Positions 43,663 to 52,902 are shown, counted from the stretch's first letter. The stretch is DNA of 64,000 nucleotides from Chryseobacterium cupriresistens (GCF_046614675.1 NZ_JBKKJT010000006.1:186001-250000), one strand, 5' to 3'. The notes: generated by a model not told the origin, from the sequence alone. Made by a program: numbers and translations.

Positions 43663-44613
43663 TTAAAGGATCAGTTTATCCAGATCCAGTAACAGATAAT
43701 TGATATTCTGATTAATGGTACGGGTTGCCGACTGCATCTGATTCAGCATAGCAGCGCGGTTATGAAGATCATCAGCCCTGTAAAACCCGCCATCACTGAA
43801 AATCACAGATTTATCCGCCGCTTCCTTACTATCATCAAACTGGTAATGCAGCCACCTCTGTTTCATATTCCCTATAATGGAATGCTCTTCTTTATTGGAA
43901 AACTTTTTCTCTGTGTACATATACCAGATAAAAGGGGGAAAATTCGGAGACTCTAATTTTTCTTTCCAGATATCTCTCAAAAGGTTTCTCTGGTGAATAA
44001 ACTCTACCTTTTTCCCTTTTGGATTAAGGGTTGCCAGTCCAAAACCTGCTCCCAGAACCCCTCCGCCTATATCGATGGCATTACTCCAGCCTTGATCATG
44101 TACAATTCCTCCTGCTATTGAAGCTGCTGCTCCTGCAACAATTGAATATAAAATAAGCTTATTATTTCTTGATGAATTTAAGTTATCCACATAATTTCCA
44201 ATCTGGGCTACTCTTTCTCCTTCACAGTCGAACTCTGCAGCTACTGCATCCAGTTCCGTAAGAGCAATCGTTATTTTGCTGTTTATTTTTGTCTTCAACT
44301 GTAAAACCTTAACCTGGGAAGCAAGGGATGAATCTTTTTTAAGATCAATAATCTGATGAACTTCATCCAGGTTATCCAGTGCGTTTAAGATGAGGATGCT
44401 CTGATCAGAAAATACTTCTTTTAATTCTTTATTGGCAGCCAGTATAGAATCTGAATTATAAGACGGAAGTTTGTTGCTGTAGTTATATTTGAACGGCGCT
44501 TTACAGTAGCTGTCTTTCAGGGTGAGAATATTCTGCTGAATAGCCTGATTCTTCCTGGAAACACAAGAAGTAAGAAGCCCGAAAACAATCAATAGGTAAA
44601 AAAGTTTTTTCAT
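43663..44613 (-). CDS. Hypothetical lipoprotein, 316 aa
   Basis: A lipoprotein signal peptide ends in LLTSC (Cys about 17). A helical, coiled region (about 45-135) is followed by a glycine/alanine-rich hydrophobic segment (LYSIVAGAAASIAGGIVHDQG, about 155-175) and a mixed C-terminus (FPPFIWYMYTEKKF). No family recognised. It is likely anchored to the inner or outer membrane. It stands alone, with the Rrf2 operator just past its 3' end. Confidence 0.75.
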   Translation of the reverse strand: MKKLFYLLIVFGLLTSCVSRKNQAIQQNILTLKDSYCKAPFKYNYSNKLPSYNSDSILAANKELKEVFSDQSILILNALDNLDEVHQIIDLKKDSSLASQVKVLQLKTKINSKITIALTELDAVAAEFDCEGERVAQIGNYVDNLNSSRNNKLILYSIVAGAAASIAGGIVHDQGWSNAIDIGGGVLGAGFGLATLNPKGKKVEFIHQRNLLRDIWKEKLESPNFPPFIWYMYTEKKFSNKEEHSIIGNMKQRWLHYQFDDSKEAADKSVIFSDGGFYRADDLHNRAAMLNQMQSATRTINQNINYLLLDLDKLIL

Positions 44614-44696
44614 TCAGTGATTTTTTGTGTTATCAGGTATATTGCAATATAAATTTCTCCATTTTCACAATTCTCCTATACGAATATAATACAAAT

Positions 44697-44728
44697 AAAA
44701 AAATTTACCTGAAATCAGGTAAATTTTT
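44697..44728. terminator. Bidirectional intrinsic terminator
   Basis: AAATTTACCTGA and TCAGGTAAATTT, flanked by A- and T-runs, follow the FKBP gene. Confidence 0.85.
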
Positions 44729-44747
44729 AATCTATTTTTAAGAAGGA

Positions 44748-45182
44748 TTATTTAATATCCAGCAGTTCAACTTCAAAAACGAGCGTACTGTTAGGCCCGA
44801 TTTCTTTGCTGATTTCCTGATCTCCATACGCTAAGTGCGGAGGAATAATCAGTCTCCATTTGCTGCCAACAGGCATTAACTGAAGCGCTTCCGTCCATCC
44901 TGAAATCACTCTGTTCAAAGGGAAAGATGCAGGTGTACCTCTTTTTACAGAACTGTCGAATACTTTCCCGGAAATAGTAGTTCCGTGGTAGTGGCATTTT
45001 ACAGTAGATTTGGGTCCTGGTTTCGGGCCGTCGCCTTCTGTAATGATTTCATACTGTAAGCCGCTTGGTAACTGCACAACGCTTTCTCTTTTACCATACT
45101 CTTCCATATATTCTTTACCGTCTTTCAGGTTTTTTTCTGCTAATTCTTTTTTACGTTTAAATAACATATCTGCTACTCCCAT
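44748..45182 (-). CDS. FKBP-type peptidyl-prolyl isomerase
   Basis: About 144 aa from the ATG at 45182 (MGVADML). It is a single FKBP domain after a short charged helix (about 5-30). Motifs are GPKSTVKCHYHGTTISGKVFDSS, here VKCHYHGTTISGKVFDSS, then FPLNRVISGWTEALQLMPVG and LAYGDQ with LVFEVELLDI at the end. No signal peptide in this reading, so it should act in the cytoplasm or be exported by another route. An upstream start (45278) would add 32 residues without a signal-like pattern. Role: cis-trans isomerisation of prolyl bonds, folding help. Confidence 0.92.
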   Translation of the reverse strand: MGVADMLFKRKKELAEKNLKDGKEYMEEYGKRESVVQLPSGLQYEIITEGDGPKPGPKSTVKCHYHGTTISGKVFDSSVKRGTPASFPLNRVISGWTEALQLMPVGSKWRLIIPPHLAYGDQEISKEIGPNSTLVFEVELLDIK

Positions 45183-45478
45183 ATTATAATTTTTTACAAA
45201 GATAAGGCTTTTTGGGTTTGGAAGATGGGAGCACGATAAGCGAAGTTTAAAAGCCTGAAGAATTTTCCTCTCAAACAAAGTGACTTTAATTCATTCTCAT
45301 TAAAAATAAATAAACACTAATAATCAACAAGTTAAAAAGATTATTTTTCAATATTCATTAATCATATAGTCTTACATTTTTGATTTTCAAAGAGCTTTTC
45401 CACAAAATTCAAATATTTGTAATACTTATTTAACACAGATTTCGAAACTTGGCGTTATAATTGGATTTTAAAAACTAA

Positions 45479-46486
45479 ATGCCAAATCCACTAAAATATA
45501 ATAAGAAGTTTGATGAACTGAATGAAGAGGAAAAAAAGCTTCTGGAAATCAATAAAAAAACAATAGCAGATTTTGTTGAACAATCCTCTTCCATCAGCGA
45601 TGTCAACTATGCTACCAGAAATGCCCATGCCAAAACGTATGCGGTAGCAAAAGGTACATTCAGGATAGAATCTGATATTCCGGAATCACTGCAGCCTTTT
45701 TTTGATAAGGAAAAATTTGACCTGACTATACGGTTTTCCAATGCGCAGCTGAAAATTAAGAATACAAGAAAGGATATTCCTGCCTACGGCTTTGCAGTGC
45801 AGATCAAGGATGAAAACGGTGGGCTTCTTGCCAATTATCCATTGGTGAATTTTCCCCTGTTTCCTATAAATTCTGTTTCAATTTTTTTGAAACTGTTTAC
45901 GGCGGTCAACAGATTTTACACCAAAAAATGGAGCAGTTTGTTTACCCTGCTGCTTCAGATGATTAAAATGACTCCTTCCCTGCTAACAGCTGATATGGTT
46001 CGTAATATGATTCAACTTCTTCGTAAAAGAAATGATTTTATTCTTTCCTTCGACTATCATTCTATAGGAGCTTACCGGCTTGGAGATCATATCATCAAAA
46101 TAAAACTGTCTCCTCAATCTGTGGATAAGAACATTGGAAAAAAACAAAAGGTCAAGGATTCTTTAAAAAACTATCTGCAGACACACAACTTTACTGCAGA
46201 TGTCCTGATACAGATATGTTATGACCTGAAAGACCAGCCTGTCAACAAACTGAATGTGGAGTGGAAAAACTCTCCTTTTATTAAAATCGGCGAAGTAAAA
46301 ATCGACAAAGATTCTTTGCTGGATTCCCGTAACTGCAACACTGAACTTCTTTCATTCAATCCTTTTGAGAGTAAAATATTTTTTCAGCCTATAGGAAAAA
46401 TACAAAAGCTGCGTGATGAAGCCTATAAAATTTCTTTGCAGACGCGAAGGAAGATTAACAAACTGCTGCATGGGAAAAACAGCTAG
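45479..46486 (+). CDS. Catalase-superfamily heme protein
   Basis: 335 aa, shorter than true catalases. The distal-side motif NAHAKTYAVAKGTFRIESDIP (here NAHAKTYAVAKGTF, about 50-63) and the next strand FDLTIRFSNAQ match the catalase fold. YGFAVQIKD and LVNFPLFPINS continue it. The C-terminal proximal Tyr motif (R-x-x-x-Y) may be RDEAYKISLQTRRK. Such short members include allene oxide synthase-like and SrpA-like enzymes, which act on fatty-acid hydroperoxides or other substrates. The reaction is not determinable here. A single gene. Confidence 0.8.
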   Translation: MPNPLKYNKKFDELNEEEKKLLEINKKTIADFVEQSSSISDVNYATRNAHAKTYAVAKGTFRIESDIPESLQPFFDKEKFDLTIRFSNAQLKIKNTRKDIPAYGFAVQIKDENGGLLANYPLVNFPLFPINSVSIFLKLFTAVNRFYTKKWSSLFTLLLQMIKMTPSLLTADMVRNMIQLLRKRNDFILSFDYHSIGAYRLGDHIIKIKLSPQSVDKNIGKKQKVKDSLKNYLQTHNFTADVLIQICYDLKDQPVNKLNVEWKNSPFIKIGEVKIDKDSLLDSRNCNTELLSFNPFESKIFFQPIGKIQKLRDEAYKISLQTRRKINKLLHGKNS

Positions 46487-46936
46487 ATTAATGATGAATT
46501 ATGAGTTTTAAATGATGAATTTTTGAGTGCAGCTATAAAGATTTTATCTAAAAAAGAGTATTTCTTGGGAGTGTCATTCTGAACACAGACTGAAAGTCTG
46601 CGAACGCAGTTCAGAAATCCAGCCTCTTTTATTAAAGTTTAAAGCTTAGAGTTTCAACGGCGTCTTTCTCATTCATTTGTGCTGCTTCTTTCCTACTGTG
46701 TCATTCTGTAGAAATCCAGCCACATTGATTAGAGTTTTAAAGATTTAAAAAGTGAAGTAATACTTCAGTTATGTGCTAATACTTTGTTGAGACTCCTACG
46801 GAGTGACAATTGGAGTGTTAAGTTAATAATAAGTGATCAATGATGAATGATAATGGTGAATTACTTATTACTTATGCTCATGTATTGGGCTGTGTTGGTA
46901 TAGGTATAAAACAAAAAAAATAAAATAAAATAAAAA
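46487..46936. repeat. Intergenic with dispersed REP-like hairpins
   Basis: No gene. Contains a hairpin unit with CTGAAC...GTTCAG arms (46579-46615, inside GTGTCATTCTGAAC ... GAAATCCAGCC) and a second partial copy (46699-46726, TGTCATTCTGTAGAAATCC). These resemble the dispersed GAATGACA-type repeats of flavobacterial genomes. TGAGTAAT-like microrepeats occur at 46830-46875. Confidence 0.5.
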
Positions 46937-46979
46937 CTGACGGCGACCTACTCTCCCTCGTTAGCAGTACCATCGGTGA
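46937..46979 (-). rRNA. 5S rRNA 3'-end remnant (truncated)
   Basis: On the minus strand CACCGATGGTACTGCTAACG and GAGGGAGAGTAGGTCGCCG match the universally conserved 3' end of bacterial 5S rRNA and are followed by a T-rich tail. The other two thirds of a 5S gene are missing: the match stops at once upstream, and no 23S or 16S follows. It is a scar of an rRNA operon, not a functional gene. Confidence 0.8.
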
Positions 46980-47092
46980 AGAATCTCATATCATTGTTTA
47001 TCTTTAAGATTCTTCCTTCATCAGAAATCAAAGATTCGACGTAGTCAATGACAAAAACCAAATATTTGAATTTGAGATAATTTCTTATTATT

Positions 47093-47506
47093 TTATCTGA
47101 ACTTTCTATCTTCTACTTTGATCGCCAGATCATTGATACTGGCATATCTTTTTGCCATGAGCCCGTTCTCATCGAACTCCCAGTTTTCATTCCCATAAGC
47201 CCTGAACCATTTTCCTTCCTGAGTCTGATATTCATATTCAAAACGAACGGCAATACGATTGTCGGTGTGTGCCCAATATTCCTTTTTAAGCTTATAATGA
47301 AGCTCTTTTTCCCATTTTTTCTGCAGAAATACTACAATCTCTTCTCTCCCATTCACAAAGGTATCTCTGTTTCTCCATTCGCTATCGATGGTATATGCTT
47401 TGGAAACCTTTTCAGGATCCTGACTGTTCCAGGCATCTTCTGCGAGTTGAATTTTTTCCAGGGCCGTTTCAAGAGTGAAAGGCGGAAGCGGATGTTTCTG
47501 TTCCAT
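47093..47506 (-). CDS. DUF1348 / NTF2-like protein
   Basis: 137 aa, SnoaL/NTF2-like alpha-beta barrel of the DUF1348 family: FTLETALEKIQLAEDAWNSQDP, here LEKIQLAEDAWNSQDP, then SEWRNRDTFVNGREEI, IAVRFEYEYQ and WFRAYGNENWEFDENGLMAKR, here RAYGNENWEF and GLMAKRYASIND. The function of the family is unknown; such folds bind or isomerise small molecules. It is 3 bp downstream of the TetR gene and so belongs to its transcript. Confidence 0.88.
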   Translation of the reverse strand: MEQKHPLPPFTLETALEKIQLAEDAWNSQDPEKVSKAYTIDSEWRNRDTFVNGREEIVVFLQKKWEKELHYKLKKEYWAHTDNRIAVRFEYEYQTQEGKWFRAYGNENWEFDENGLMAKRYASINDLAIKVEDRKFR

Positions 47507-47509
47507 AAC

Positions 47510-48037
47510 TTATTGTATTAAATTGGTCACTATTTTTTTTGATTTTTCAATGAGTTCATTGGATTTGAAAAGCTGGCTTTCTATGATACTGCTTTCAAAA
47601 AGCATGTAGACATGATCCGAAAATTCATTATCATCGAGCAATTCTAAAAAAAAATTTCTCAGATCTGCTTTATGAGACTGAATGACGCTCAGTATTTTAG
47701 TATTATCCATGGGGATCTCCGACAGAATATTCAGAAAGCTGCAACCTCTGAAATTTTCCTTTTCGTTCATATACACGAGGAAATCGAAAGCATTGATGAT
47801 CTTGGATTTTAAGCTTTTTTCTTTTGCTATAAAGTGATTGAGCTCACCAAACCAATATTCATGTCTTACCTTCAGAAATTCTACACACAGATCTTCTTTG
47901 GATTTAAAATGCTGATAAAAGCTTGCCTTGGCAACTTCAGCTTCGGAAATAATCTGATTGATTCCGGTAGAATTATACCCTTGTTTTGCAAACAATTCGA
48001 AGGTTATTTCTACTATTCTTTCTCTTGGAGATTTCAT
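47510..48037 (-). CDS. TetR/AcrR family regulator
   Basis: 175 aa. The N-terminal HTH is RERIVEITFELFAKQGYNSTGINQIISEAEVAKASFYQHFKSK, split here as RERIVEITFELFAKQGYNST and VAKASFYQHFKSKEDL (about 4-50). The C-terminal ligand domain has a Cys near RGCSFLN. It is translated with the DUF1348 gene, and the 14-bp palindrome 43 bp upstream (48081-48094) is a likely operator, so autorepression relieved by a small molecule is probable. The inducer is unknown. Confidence 0.9.
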   Translation of the reverse strand: MKSPRERIVEITFELFAKQGYNSTGINQIISEAEVAKASFYQHFKSKEDLCVEFLKVRHEYWFGELNHFIAKEKSLKSKIINAFDFLVYMNEKENFRGCSFLNILSEIPMDNTKILSVIQSHKADLRNFFLELLDDNEFSDHVYMLFESSIIESQLFKSNELIEKSKKIVTNLIQ

Positions 48038-48080
48038 ATGCTTTTCTTTTCTGGAACAAATGTATGAAAAAAAATTACAT

Positions 48081-48094
48081 ACAGACCAGTCTGT
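48081..48094. promoter_or_regulatory. Candidate TetR operator
   Basis: ACAGAC-CA-GTCTGT has perfect 6-bp arms and resembles the GACCGGTC-type operators of many TetR regulators. It lies just upstream of the TetR gene at 48037. Confidence 0.65.
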
Positions 48095-48130
48095 CTGTTT
48101 TTATTTTTAATTTTTTTTTGAGAATTTTGG

Positions 48131-48318
48131 AAAGCGCAAAGGCGCTAAATTTTTATAGATTTAACATATTTAAGGCGCAAAGATTTTATCTCCGATAAAA
48201 CTTAATAATGCTAAGAAAGGCTTTGAATGAAACCGGTAATTGCGCAGTAATCTTGCTGAAAATCTTCGATTTTCTTGTGTCTTAAAAGCAGCATAATTTT
48301 TATCTTCTTTGCGCCTTT
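48131..48318. repeat. Intergenic GCGCAAAG repeat
   Basis: AAGCGCAAAGGCGCTAAA (48134-48151) and AAGGCGCAAAG (48171-48181) recur inverted as CTTTGCGCCTTTGCG (48308-48322). No ORF with coding character. It is a dispersed intergenic repeat type; no function is visible. Confidence 0.5.
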
Positions 48319-48344
48319 GCGTTGTCCAACTAAGAATATGAATA

Positions 48345-48377
48345 GAAAAAGCCTCCAGAAATAGATTCCAGAGGCTT
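48345..48377 (-). terminator. Intrinsic terminator of the Ter cluster
   Basis: On the minus strand AAGCCTCTGGAA and TTCTGGAGGCTT form a stem followed by TTTTT, 21 bp after the TerC stop. It marks the end of the seven-gene cluster. Confidence 0.85.
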
Positions 48378-48398
48378 GATAGTATATTTTAAATAGGA

Positions 48399-49487
48399 TT
48401 ACTCTTCCAGTTCTTCTTTCTTCTCTTCTTCTTTTTCAGGGAAGATAACGGATAAAAGAACAGAGATCACCAATACACCTCCTACGATTCCTAATGAAAC
48501 CGGAGACGGAATATGGATCCATGGCGCAATAAGCATCTTAACTCCAATGAAGGACAGGATAATCGCCAATCCATATGGAAGTTTGCTGAACATATGAATA
48601 AAGTTCGCTAACAGGAAATATAATGATCTTAATCCTAAAATAGCAAAGATATTTGATGTATAAAGGATAAACGGGTCATTTGAGATTGCAAAGATCGCCG
48701 GGATGGAGTCTACAGCGAAAAGAACGTCCGTAAATTCAATAACACCCACTACTACTAAAAGAGGAGTTGCCATTTTAATTCCGTTTTGGATGGTGAAGAA
48801 CTTATCTCCATCGTAGTTATCTGAAACTTTCCAGAAACTCTTGATCAGTTTTGCTCCTGCTGTATTACTGTAATCTTCATCGTCACCATCATCACCGTCA
48901 CCCCATGATTTGATCCCTGCATAGACAAGGAATAATCCGAATAAGGTCATGACTACGTTGATTTTCACTGCTTCACCGAAGATATTCATTTCAGGAAGAT
49001 AGGTAAGATTAATCAGTCCTACTCCTGCAAAAATGAATATAGCTCTGAAGATCAGCGCTCCGATAATCCCCCAGAAAAGGACTTTGTGATGAAGATATTT
49101 CGGAACTTTAAAGAACCCGAAAACGAGGATAAATACAAATAAATTATCCACAGACAAGGCTTTTTCAATCCAATAAGCAGCCTGATACTGTGTAAATTTC
49201 TCTACTGCCAAAGCATGGCTTTCAGGGCTTCCGTCGGTATTGAATACCCAATATACCACCCCTGAAAAAACCATAGAAAGCGAGATCCATACAATAGACC
49301 AGATGGTAGCTTCTTTGGAAGAGACTTCATGACTTTTTTTATTAAATACCCCTAAGTCCAGGAGCAGCATGATAACGACTGTTACTGCAAATCCCCACAC
49401 CAGACCAGGGTGCAGTTCTAAAATACTTTGATGTTCCACTTGAGTTATGTTATTATATGATAAAAGCAATAGATGCACAGAGTACAA
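48399..49487 (-). CDS. TerC family integral membrane protein
   Basis: 362 aa with about eight or nine membrane helices. Family motifs are LDLGVFNKKSHEVSSKEA and the acidic-site stretch AYWIEKALSVDNLFVFILVF (conserved Glu and Asp in a membrane helix) with the second half VIEFTDVLFAVDSIPAIFAIS. TerC proteins are linked to metal ion homeostasis and tellurite/stress resistance, probably as Mn2+ or other metal efflux/metalation helpers for exported enzymes. It is the last gene of a seven-gene minus-strand Ter cluster, 37 bp after TerD. Confidence 0.94.
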   Translation of the reverse strand: MYSVHLLLLSYNNITQVEHQSILELHPGLVWGFAVTVVIMLLLDLGVFNKKSHEVSSKEATIWSIVWISLSMVFSGVVYWVFNTDGSPESHALAVEKFTQYQAAYWIEKALSVDNLFVFILVFGFFKVPKYLHHKVLFWGIIGALIFRAIFIFAGVGLINLTYLPEMNIFGEAVKINVVMTLFGLFLVYAGIKSWGDGDDGDDEDYSNTAGAKLIKSFWKVSDNYDGDKFFTIQNGIKMATPLLVVVGVIEFTDVLFAVDSIPAIFAISNDPFILYTSNIFAILGLRSLYFLLANFIHMFSKLPYGLAIILSFIGVKMLIAPWIHIPSPVSLGIVGGVLVISVLLSVIFPEKEEEKKEELEE

Positions 49488-49524
49488 ATATTGCTATTTT
49501 ATTTATCTTTTGATTGACAATTGA

Positions 49525-50133
49525 TTATAAGTAATTCATCTGCACTGTCTGGATCGTCTGCTCCAGCTTTTTATCTGCTGTAGGATCTCCGATCGCATTG
49601 AATTTCCATTCTCCGTTTCTCTTGTAGAAAACCCCCATTACCATGGCAACATGTCCGCTGAAAGAAGCATCATTCGCAATATCATATTTTGCAAAAACTT
49701 CTCTCACATTGGTAGGTGATCCTTCATAAATACGGATAGAAGCAAAAGGAATAGTGCCGAAATCCTGGCCTCTGTAGCTGTTCAAAACCATTGCCACATG
49801 CTCAACATTCGGTTCCAGCTGGCTGAAATCTACCGTGATTACTTCATTATCCAATCCGTCATCTCCGTTTACGTCACCGGTAAGGTCGTCTCCACTGTGT
49901 CTTACAGATCCGTTTCTTGATTTAAGATTTCCGAAATAGATTACTTCTGTAACGTTTTTGTTTGAATCATATAAAATACAGCTTCCGTCCAAGTCTACTG
50001 CTTCTTTCTTTGTTCCGAAAAATCCTTTCTTTTCGATTGCTCCCCAGTTGATTCCTACACAAGCCTGGGAAAGCTCAGCTCCATTTTCTTTTTTAAGGTT
50101 AATTCTCTGACCTTTTTGTAAGTTGATAGCCAT
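49525..50133 (-). CDS. TerD family stress protein
   Basis: 202 aa. The TerD beta-sandwich is recognised from INLQKGQRINLKKENG (about 3-18), DLDGSCILYDSNKNV (about 47-61), GDDLTGDVNGDDGLDNEVITVDFSQL, here GDDLTGDVNGDDGLDNE (about 81-97) and ASFSGHVAMVMGVFYKRNGEWKF, here VMGVFYKRNGEWKF. The Asp-rich stretches bind Ca2+ in known TerD proteins. It is thought to work with other Ter proteins at the membrane in a metal- and stress-sensing complex. A second TerD (52345-52902) is in the same cluster. Confidence 0.94.
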   Translation of the reverse strand: MAINLQKGQRINLKKENGAELSQACVGINWGAIEKKGFFGTKKEAVDLDGSCILYDSNKNVTEVIYFGNLKSRNGSVRHSGDDLTGDVNGDDGLDNEVITVDFSQLEPNVEHVAMVLNSYRGQDFGTIPFASIRIYEGSPTNVREVFAKYDIANDASFSGHVAMVMGVFYKRNGEWKFNAIGDPTADKKLEQTIQTVQMNYL

Positions 50134-50202
50134 CTTTCTATGTTTAGTTGTTATTTACTTTTTTGCAAAAAAGATAATCTTCTTTGCTTTTCAAATTTCG
50201 TT

Positions 50203-51150
50203 CTAATTATTATTCAAATTCAAATTAAGCATTGCCCGCAGAATATTCGTTTCTTCGTCGAAGTCAAAGATTTTACTCATAATATCCATATTTTCCAGGT
50301 TTTTAATATAATCTTTCAGAACGCCTTCCACTTCAGCTGGCAAAGTACGCTTTCTTTCGTTCATACTATGTTCCAGCTGCTCATTTTTACTTCTCAGCTG
50401 ATCAATAATGGAGCTCTGATTAGACTGATTCTCGGAAATATCCAGCTTATCCAGTTCTTTGTCGAAAAGATACAATTTCTTTTCGTCTACACTGAAAATA
50501 AAATAATCATCAGACTGAAAGATTTTAAAAAGTTCATAATCGTGGGTTCCGATAAGGTAACCACATACGAAACGGACTTTAAATCCCTGTATATTAAGCC
50601 TTCCCAACAGTTTCCTTTCAATGGAATATTCTTTATACTGATAGGAAGGAAAAGAATCAGTTTTCAGCAGTGTTTCATCTGCCTCCGATCTGTAAAATTC
50701 CTGGGCATATTTTTTATGAAAGTACAGTACATTGTCCCAATTGGCCGTAAAACGATCTTCCGTCAGGTCTTTATACACTGTTTTTAAGTGCTGGGAAAAG
50801 ACACCGCTGTACATTTTTCTGTCGGTCTCAAAACTATCTACCCTTCTTTCTTCAAAACCTGAAATATATTTACTGTTGATGTTAATTTCATTGATGACCG
50901 CCAGCATGTCATTTTCCTTCTGCTTTTTAATTTTAGTCAGAAGTTCTATAAGGCTGTCGGTATACTGCAGGTGGAAAAGTTCCAGTTTATTATAATCTAA
51001 AGCCGTATTTTCCTGGAACAGATTGTGGATAATATCAGTTTTGATGTAAATTGATATGATGTCAATATGTTCAAAAAAATTAGCGAGAAGCTTAAGCTTT
51101 GTTAATCTTCTTTTGCTTTGCGACAATATGGTTGCTGCATCATCCCCCAC
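50203..51150 (-). CDS. Uncharacterised Ter-cluster protein, 315 aa
   Basis: No family recognised. The protein is mostly helical and charged at the N-terminus (KRRLTKLKLLANFFEHID) and ends with a coiled-coil-like stretch (DQLRSKNEQLEHSMNERKR, about 250-268) and an acidic tail. The central part (FKVRFVCGYLIGTHDYELFKIFQ) reads as alpha/beta. It lies between the TelA-type gene and TerD, 16 bp from the former, so it is an integral part of the cluster and may link TelA and TerD proteins; that is inference from position. Confidence 0.75.
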   Translation of the reverse strand: MGDDAATILSQSKRRLTKLKLLANFFEHIDIISIYIKTDIIHNLFQENTALDYNKLELFHLQYTDSLIELLTKIKKQKENDMLAVINEININSKYISGFEERRVDSFETDRKMYSGVFSQHLKTVYKDLTEDRFTANWDNVLYFHKKYAQEFYRSEADETLLKTDSFPSYQYKEYSIERKLLGRLNIQGFKVRFVCGYLIGTHDYELFKIFQSDDYFIFSVDEKKLYLFDKELDKLDISENQSNQSSIIDQLRSKNEQLEHSMNERKRTLPAEVEGVLKDYIKNLENMDIMSKIFDFDEETNILRAMLNLNLNNN

Positions 51151-51166
51151 CTTGGTATCCTATAAA

Positions 51167-52342
51167 TTAACCTCTGACATTTGCTTTTAGTTCGTGCTCC
51201 AATGTCTGAAGATCCTGATCCAGTTTTCTTCTGTTGTCAGCTCCCTGTTTCTGGATTTGTTTCACTTCATTCAATGTATTGATCAGCATTGATGTTGTTT
51301 CTCTCAATGTTTCCACCGATACGATAGTCTGCTCGTTGGCTCTGGCAACATTTACTGAATTCTGGCCAAGGCGTTCCGCATTCTTTCTTAAAATCTCTTC
51401 TGTAGTAGAAGATACTTTTTGCTGGATTTCAATATTCTGCTGCTGTCTGTACATCGCTACCGCAAGGGAAAGCTGGTTTTTCCAAACCGGAAGTGTAGTG
51501 GTAAGAATCGTCTGTGCCTTTTCAGCAATAGAAACGTTGTTGTTCTGTACCAGTCTGATCTGAGGAAGTGACTGCATCATAATCACACGCACCACTTTAA
51601 GATCAGCCATTCTCCTGTCTAGCCTTGCAATGAAATCTCTTTTATCTGCAATCTGATAATCCTGATAAATCTGCGGATTCGCTTCCATCTGAGCAAGCTC
51701 GCCTGCCGCTCTTTCCATTCTGATATTACCTGCAATGACAAGCTCTTCAATCTGCTTGATAGAATTCACATTGCTTTCAAAAATAGTCTGAAGTACAGCG
51801 TTATCTTTTGTAGAGGTGATAATTCCCGCATTTACTTTATAAGAAATCTGCTCGATATTATTGATGATCTTATCGTATTTTGCAAAAAGATTTTCCACCT
51901 GAGTCATTACCTTTTTCATGAATGGCAATTTGCTCAGGAAGCTTTTCACTTTATTTCCGTTAAGTTCTTCAACATCTACATAGTTAAGCTCTACCAAAAG
52001 GTCGTTGATAAGCCCACCAACTTCTCCTGAGTTTGATCTTCTTACATTTCCTAAGAAGCTGTCACTCTGGTTGGTTAATGTTTTCTGAAGCTCTGCCCCG
52101 AAATTAACGATTGAACCAGGGTTGGTCTCGTCAATAGAGTTCGCAAGAACTTCATATTTCTGACGTTCTTCTGACTGCAGCTGTGTCAGATTTACATTTC
52201 CCTCTCTATCCACAAGAACAGCCGGCGCCGCATTCTGAGCGGGCTGAGCCGGAGTAGGAGGAGCCATTGGAGTCGGCTCAAAAGTTTTAAGGGGTTCTAT
52301 TGATCCCAGCGGATCTATGGGTTGATTTTCCTGATTGTCCAT
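51167..52342 (-). CDS. TelA/KlaA-type toxic anion resistance protein
   Basis: 391 aa. A Pro-rich N-terminal tail (PMAPPTPAQPAQNAAPA) precedes a long helical bundle: FGAELQKTLTNQSDSFLGNVR, here FGAELQKTLTNQSDSFLG, VGGLINDLLVELNYVD, QMEANPQIYQDYQIADKRD, NNVSIAEKAQTILTTTLPVWKNQL, here SIAEKAQTILTTTLPVWKNQ, all typical of TelA (PF05816). It is associated with tellurite and colicin resistance in ter operons. It is 2 bp after TerD on the same strand, so translation is coupled. Confidence 0.93.
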   Translation of the reverse strand: MDNQENQPIDPLGSIEPLKTFEPTPMAPPTPAQPAQNAAPAVLVDREGNVNLTQLQSEERQKYEVLANSIDETNPGSIVNFGAELQKTLTNQSDSFLGNVRRSNSGEVGGLINDLLVELNYVDVEELNGNKVKSFLSKLPFMKKVMTQVENLFAKYDKIINNIEQISYKVNAGIITSTKDNAVLQTIFESNVNSIKQIEELVIAGNIRMERAAGELAQMEANPQIYQDYQIADKRDFIARLDRRMADLKVVRVIMMQSLPQIRLVQNNNVSIAEKAQTILTTTLPVWKNQLSLAVAMYRQQQNIEIQQKVSSTTEEILRKNAERLGQNSVNVARANEQTIVSVETLRETTSMLINTLNEVKQIQKQGADNRRKLDQDLQTLEHELKANVRG

Positions 52343-52344
52343 GA

Positions 52345-52902
52345 TTACTTTTGATAAATTGATACAAATTTCTCAAGGCCGTCTCTCTGTCCTGCACCTA
52401 CAGCCTCAAATTTCCATTCTCCGTTTCTGTTGTAGATTCTTCCGAATTCTACAGCCGTTTCGATTGAGAAATCTTCGTCTAATTCGTATTTTAAGATCTC
52501 TTCATTCGTATCTGTATTGAAAATTCTGATGAAAGAATTTCTTACCTGTCCAAAGTTTTGCTTTCTTGAATCAGCCTCGTGAATCGTTACGACTACTGTA
52601 ATTTCTTTGATAGCACTGTCAATTTTAGTAAGATCAATTTTGATCTGCTCATCGTCACCTGCTCCTTCCCCGGTAAGGTTATCTCCTGTGTGGATCACAG
52701 ATTTGTCCGGAGACTCAAGGTTGTTATAGAAAATAAAGTGATTATCTGAAACTAATTTTTTGTCGTCCCCAAGCAAAAACAAAGACGCATCAAGGTCGAA
52801 AGCGGTTCCTGTAGAAGTATTATTGATATCCCATCCTAAACCTACAGTAAATTTAGGTGCGTTAATGTTTTCTCTTTGTCCTTTTTGTAAGTTAATAGCC
52901 AT
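52345..52902 (-). CDS. TerD family stress protein
   Basis: 185 aa. Family motifs are INLQKGQRENINAPKFTVGLGWD, here INLQKGQRENI and VGLGWDINNTSTGTAFDLDA, FYNNLESPDKSVIHTGDNLTGEG, here HTGDNLTGEGAGDDEQIKIDL, and VEFGRIYNRNGEWKFEAVGAG. The Asp clusters suit Ca2+ binding. It is the more canonical of the two TerD proteins of the cluster. Its start lies 10 bp inside the end of the phosphoribosyltransferase gene, so the two are translationally coupled. Confidence 0.95.
   Translation of the reverse strand: MAINLQKGQRENINAPKFTVGLGWDINNTSTGTAFDLDASLFLLGDDKKLVSDNHFIFYNNLESPDKSVIHTGDNLTGEGAGDDEQIKIDLTKIDSAIKEITVVVTIHEADSRKQNFGQVRNSFIRIFNTDTNEEILKYELDEDFSIETAVEFGRIYNRNGEWKFEAVGAGQRDGLEKFVSIYQK

Noticed and set aside
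46937..47060. Complete 5S rRNA gene
   Set aside because: Conservation ends sharply after about 40 nt; the 5' two thirds are absent.
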